A stretch of 7,758 nucleotides of DNA, from contig JABMPI010000168.1 in the NCBI GenBank assembly GCA_013203755.1, forward strand, positions 1 through 7,758, in the 5' to 3' direction. Both the position numbers and the translations under genes were made by a program. The DNA is from Bacteroidota bacterium (GTDB lineage Bacteria > Bacteroidota > Bacteroidia > Bacteroidales > Prolixibacteraceae). Below the pieces are notes generated by a model that was given only the letters and a program-made list of their open reading frames with translations, was not told the DNA's origin and made no database searches. Positions 6,950 to 7,758 of this stretch are shown piece after piece (the first letter of the stretch is position 1; each line of letters starts with the position of its first letter).

Positions 6950-7243
6950 ATGACTGAAGAAGATAACTTACTTCTTAACGATTTAAAAGCTAATACACAG
7001 CGGTTGTTTCAGGAATTTAGGAATCTTGAAAATGAGACAAAATTGCTTGAGAATAAAGTGTTAGATTTAAAGTTGGAAATAGAATTATTAGAGAAGGATA
7101 AATCGGAATTGAGTCGAAAAAATGAGCAACTGAAAATAGCAACCCACCTTTTATCTGGTGTTGATGAAAACCGGGAAGCTAAACAGAAAATAAATAGATT
7201 GGTACGGGAAATTGATAAATGTATCGCATTACTAAACAGGTAA
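6950..7243 (+). CDS. Small coiled-coil protein encoded immediately before zapA
   Basis: A 97-residue soluble protein with no signal peptide or membrane segment. Residues about 8-65 are a near-continuous heptad pattern of Leu/Ile with Glu, Lys and Asn, as in a long parallel or antiparallel coiled coil. The last 20 residues (AKQKINRLVREIDKCIALLN) form a conserved-looking tail that I recall from equivalent proteins in other Bacteroidota. Its stop overlaps the zapA start as TAATG, so the two are very likely translated together. Size, fold and position suggest a Z-ring accessory protein comparable to ZapB of enterobacteria, but this is inference from context: I see no diagnostic motif and no demonstrated homology. 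Confidence 0.85.
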   Translation: MTEEDNLLLNDLKANTQRLFQEFRNLENETKLLENKVLDLKLEIELLEKDKSELSRKNEQLKIATHLLSGVDENREAKQKINRLVREIDKCIALLNR

Positions 7244-7551
7244 TGGCAGACGAGAAAAAGAGATTAAGCATAAATATTAAGATTGACGGACGGATTTTTC
7301 CGTTGAACATCAATCGTTCAGATGAAGAGAGATACCGAATGGCTGCAAAAATGGTAAACGAAACAGTTACTAAATTTAGAAAAACGTTTCGTAACCAGGA
7401 ATCTCAGGATATTTTGGCGATGACAGCTTTTCAGATTGCATTAAGCAATACAGAACTGCAAAACCGCAACGATAATTCTCTTTTTATTGATGAATTGAAA
7501 AATTTAAGCGACGATATTTCTGATTTTTTGAATGAGAGAAAGAGGAATTAG
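7243..7551 (+). CDS. zapA: Cell division protein ZapA
   Basis: ZapA binds FtsZ filaments and promotes their bundling in the cytoplasmic Z-ring. The protein has 102 residues from the ATG at 7243-7245, which matches the usual ZapA length. The N-terminal part (LSINIKIDGRIFPLNINRSDEE) is the beta-strand FtsZ-binding domain, followed by RYRMAAKMVNE, the characteristic helix start, and a C-terminal coiled-coil helix to ISDFLNERKRN. An in-frame ATG exists 24 bases upstream (7219), inside the preceding gene, but the TAATG overlap and the normal MADEKKRLSI start favour 7243. It is co-transcribed with the coiled-coil gene and followed by a hairpin at 7571-7625. Confidence 0.93.
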   Translation: MADEKKRLSINIKIDGRIFPLNINRSDEERYRMAAKMVNETVTKFRKTFRNQESQDILAMTAFQIALSNTELQNRNDNSLFIDELKNLSDDISDFLNERKRN

Positions 7552-7570
7552 AGTCAGAAAAATATTTATC

Positions 7571-7625
7571 AAAGCCCGTATTGGAAGTTTTTCAGATAAC
7601 CTGAAGAAGTTCTTTTACGGGCTTT
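7571..7625 (+). terminator. 55-nt long hairpin downstream of zapA, probable terminator
   Basis: The two 25-base arms (7571-7595 and 7601-7625) face each other without any register shift around the loop ATAAC. The outer ten pairs, AAAGCCCGTA with TACGGGCTTT, are perfect. Then come a 2-by-2 TT/TT internal loop, four pairs including one G.T, a G/G mismatch and eight more pairs with one T.G. The 3' side continues as ATTATTGT, so the U tract is only moderate. It starts 20 bases after the zapA stop. A terminator is the simplest reading; an mRNA-protecting hairpin is possible. Confidence 0.65.
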
Positions 7626-7642
7626 ATTATTGTAATAATTAA

Positions 7643-7675
7643 ATTGAGGTGTTTACTTAATTAATATTATATTTG
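7643..7675 (+). promoter_or_regulatory. Candidate promoter of the gene at the right edge
   Basis: TATATTTG (7668-7675) matches TAnnTTTG exactly. An ATTG at 7643-7646 stands 21 bases upstream as an imperfect -33 element. The start of transcription would fall only a few bases before the ATG at 7685, so translation may instead begin at the second ATG (7694), or the mRNA may be nearly leaderless. Confidence 0.4.
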
Positions 7676-7684
7676 CTTGAAATA

Positions 7685-7758
7685 ATGATAGATATGGATA
7701 TTTTCAATGGAGAGGAGCTCTTAAAATTCACTGAACGGTTCTCATCGGACGAGGTATG
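7685..7758 (+). CDS. N-terminal fragment resembling an IS1595-family transposase (partial, continues past window)
   Basis: A frame opens at ATG 7685-7687, with a second ATG at 7694-7696, and runs open to the window edge, giving 24 full codons. The peptide MDIFNGEELLKFTERFSSDEV, broken here after the first residues of a helix, resembles from memory the start of IS1595 (ISXO2-like) transposases of Bacteroidota. There a short MxIFxGxxLLxFxxxFxxDxxC segment precedes a zinc-ribbon and the DDE domain. The incomplete last codon TG would allow the expected Cys. Terminal repeats and target duplications cannot be judged because the element is cut off. With only 24 residues the family assignment is tentative. 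An ordinary gene is the alternative. Confidence 0.5.
   Translation, partial: MIDMDIFNGEELLKFTERFSSDEV

Noticed and set aside
7552..7684. Possible 6S RNA gene downstream of zapA
   Set aside because: 6S RNA is often found after zapA, but only 133 bases lie between the zapA stop and the next frame. The visible structure is one closed hairpin without the long open central bubble typical of 6S RNA.

Overview
The window looks like chromosomal DNA from a member of the Bacteroidota, most like the marine or anaerobic Marinilabiliales/Prolixibacteraceae type. The genus is an inference and is not proven. The reasons are low GC, short A-rich leaders with little Shine-Dalgarno signal, repeated -7 boxes of the Bacteroidota sigma-A type TAnnTTTG, Bacteroidota-like versions of AnmK and of the C69 dipeptidase, and a small coiled-coil gene directly in front of zapA.

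Left part (1-2666). The tail of an unidentified + strand gene (1-78) converges on rplS (ribosomal protein L19, - strand) across a bidirectional terminator hairpin. rplS has a clear promoter and a structured 5' leader hairpin. After an AT-rich spacer comes a secreted C69-family dipeptidase (- strand) with its own promoter. Directly upstream of that promoter is a strong intrinsic terminator that ends the next gene.

Middle part (2667-6798). Three - strand genes lie head to tail with gaps of about 80 bases: a secreted M23 metallopeptidase, anmK (anhydro-N-acetylmuramic acid kinase) and a PLP-dependent methionine gamma-lyase of the plant-like type. The good promoter is in front of the M23 gene and the good terminator is after the lyase, so they could be one transcript. 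The M23 enzyme and AnmK suggest peptidoglycan turnover and recycling; the lyase adds sulfur amino-acid breakdown.

Right part (6799-7758). A divergent promoter region leads into a + strand pair, a small coiled-coil protein and zapA, joined by a TAATG stop/start overlap and probably serving cell division at the Z-ring. zapA is followed by a 55-nt hairpin. The window then ends inside an open frame whose first 24 residues resemble the N-terminus of IS1595-family transposases, so a mobile element may sit where many Bacteroidota carry rny after zapA.

I see no convincing new multi-gene defence or biosynthetic system here. The best leads are the rplS leader hairpin, the coiled-coil/zapA pair and the possible insertion element at the right edge. 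In three genes the longest reading frame opens with a TTG at or inside a promoter-like element, so I chose the internal ATG.
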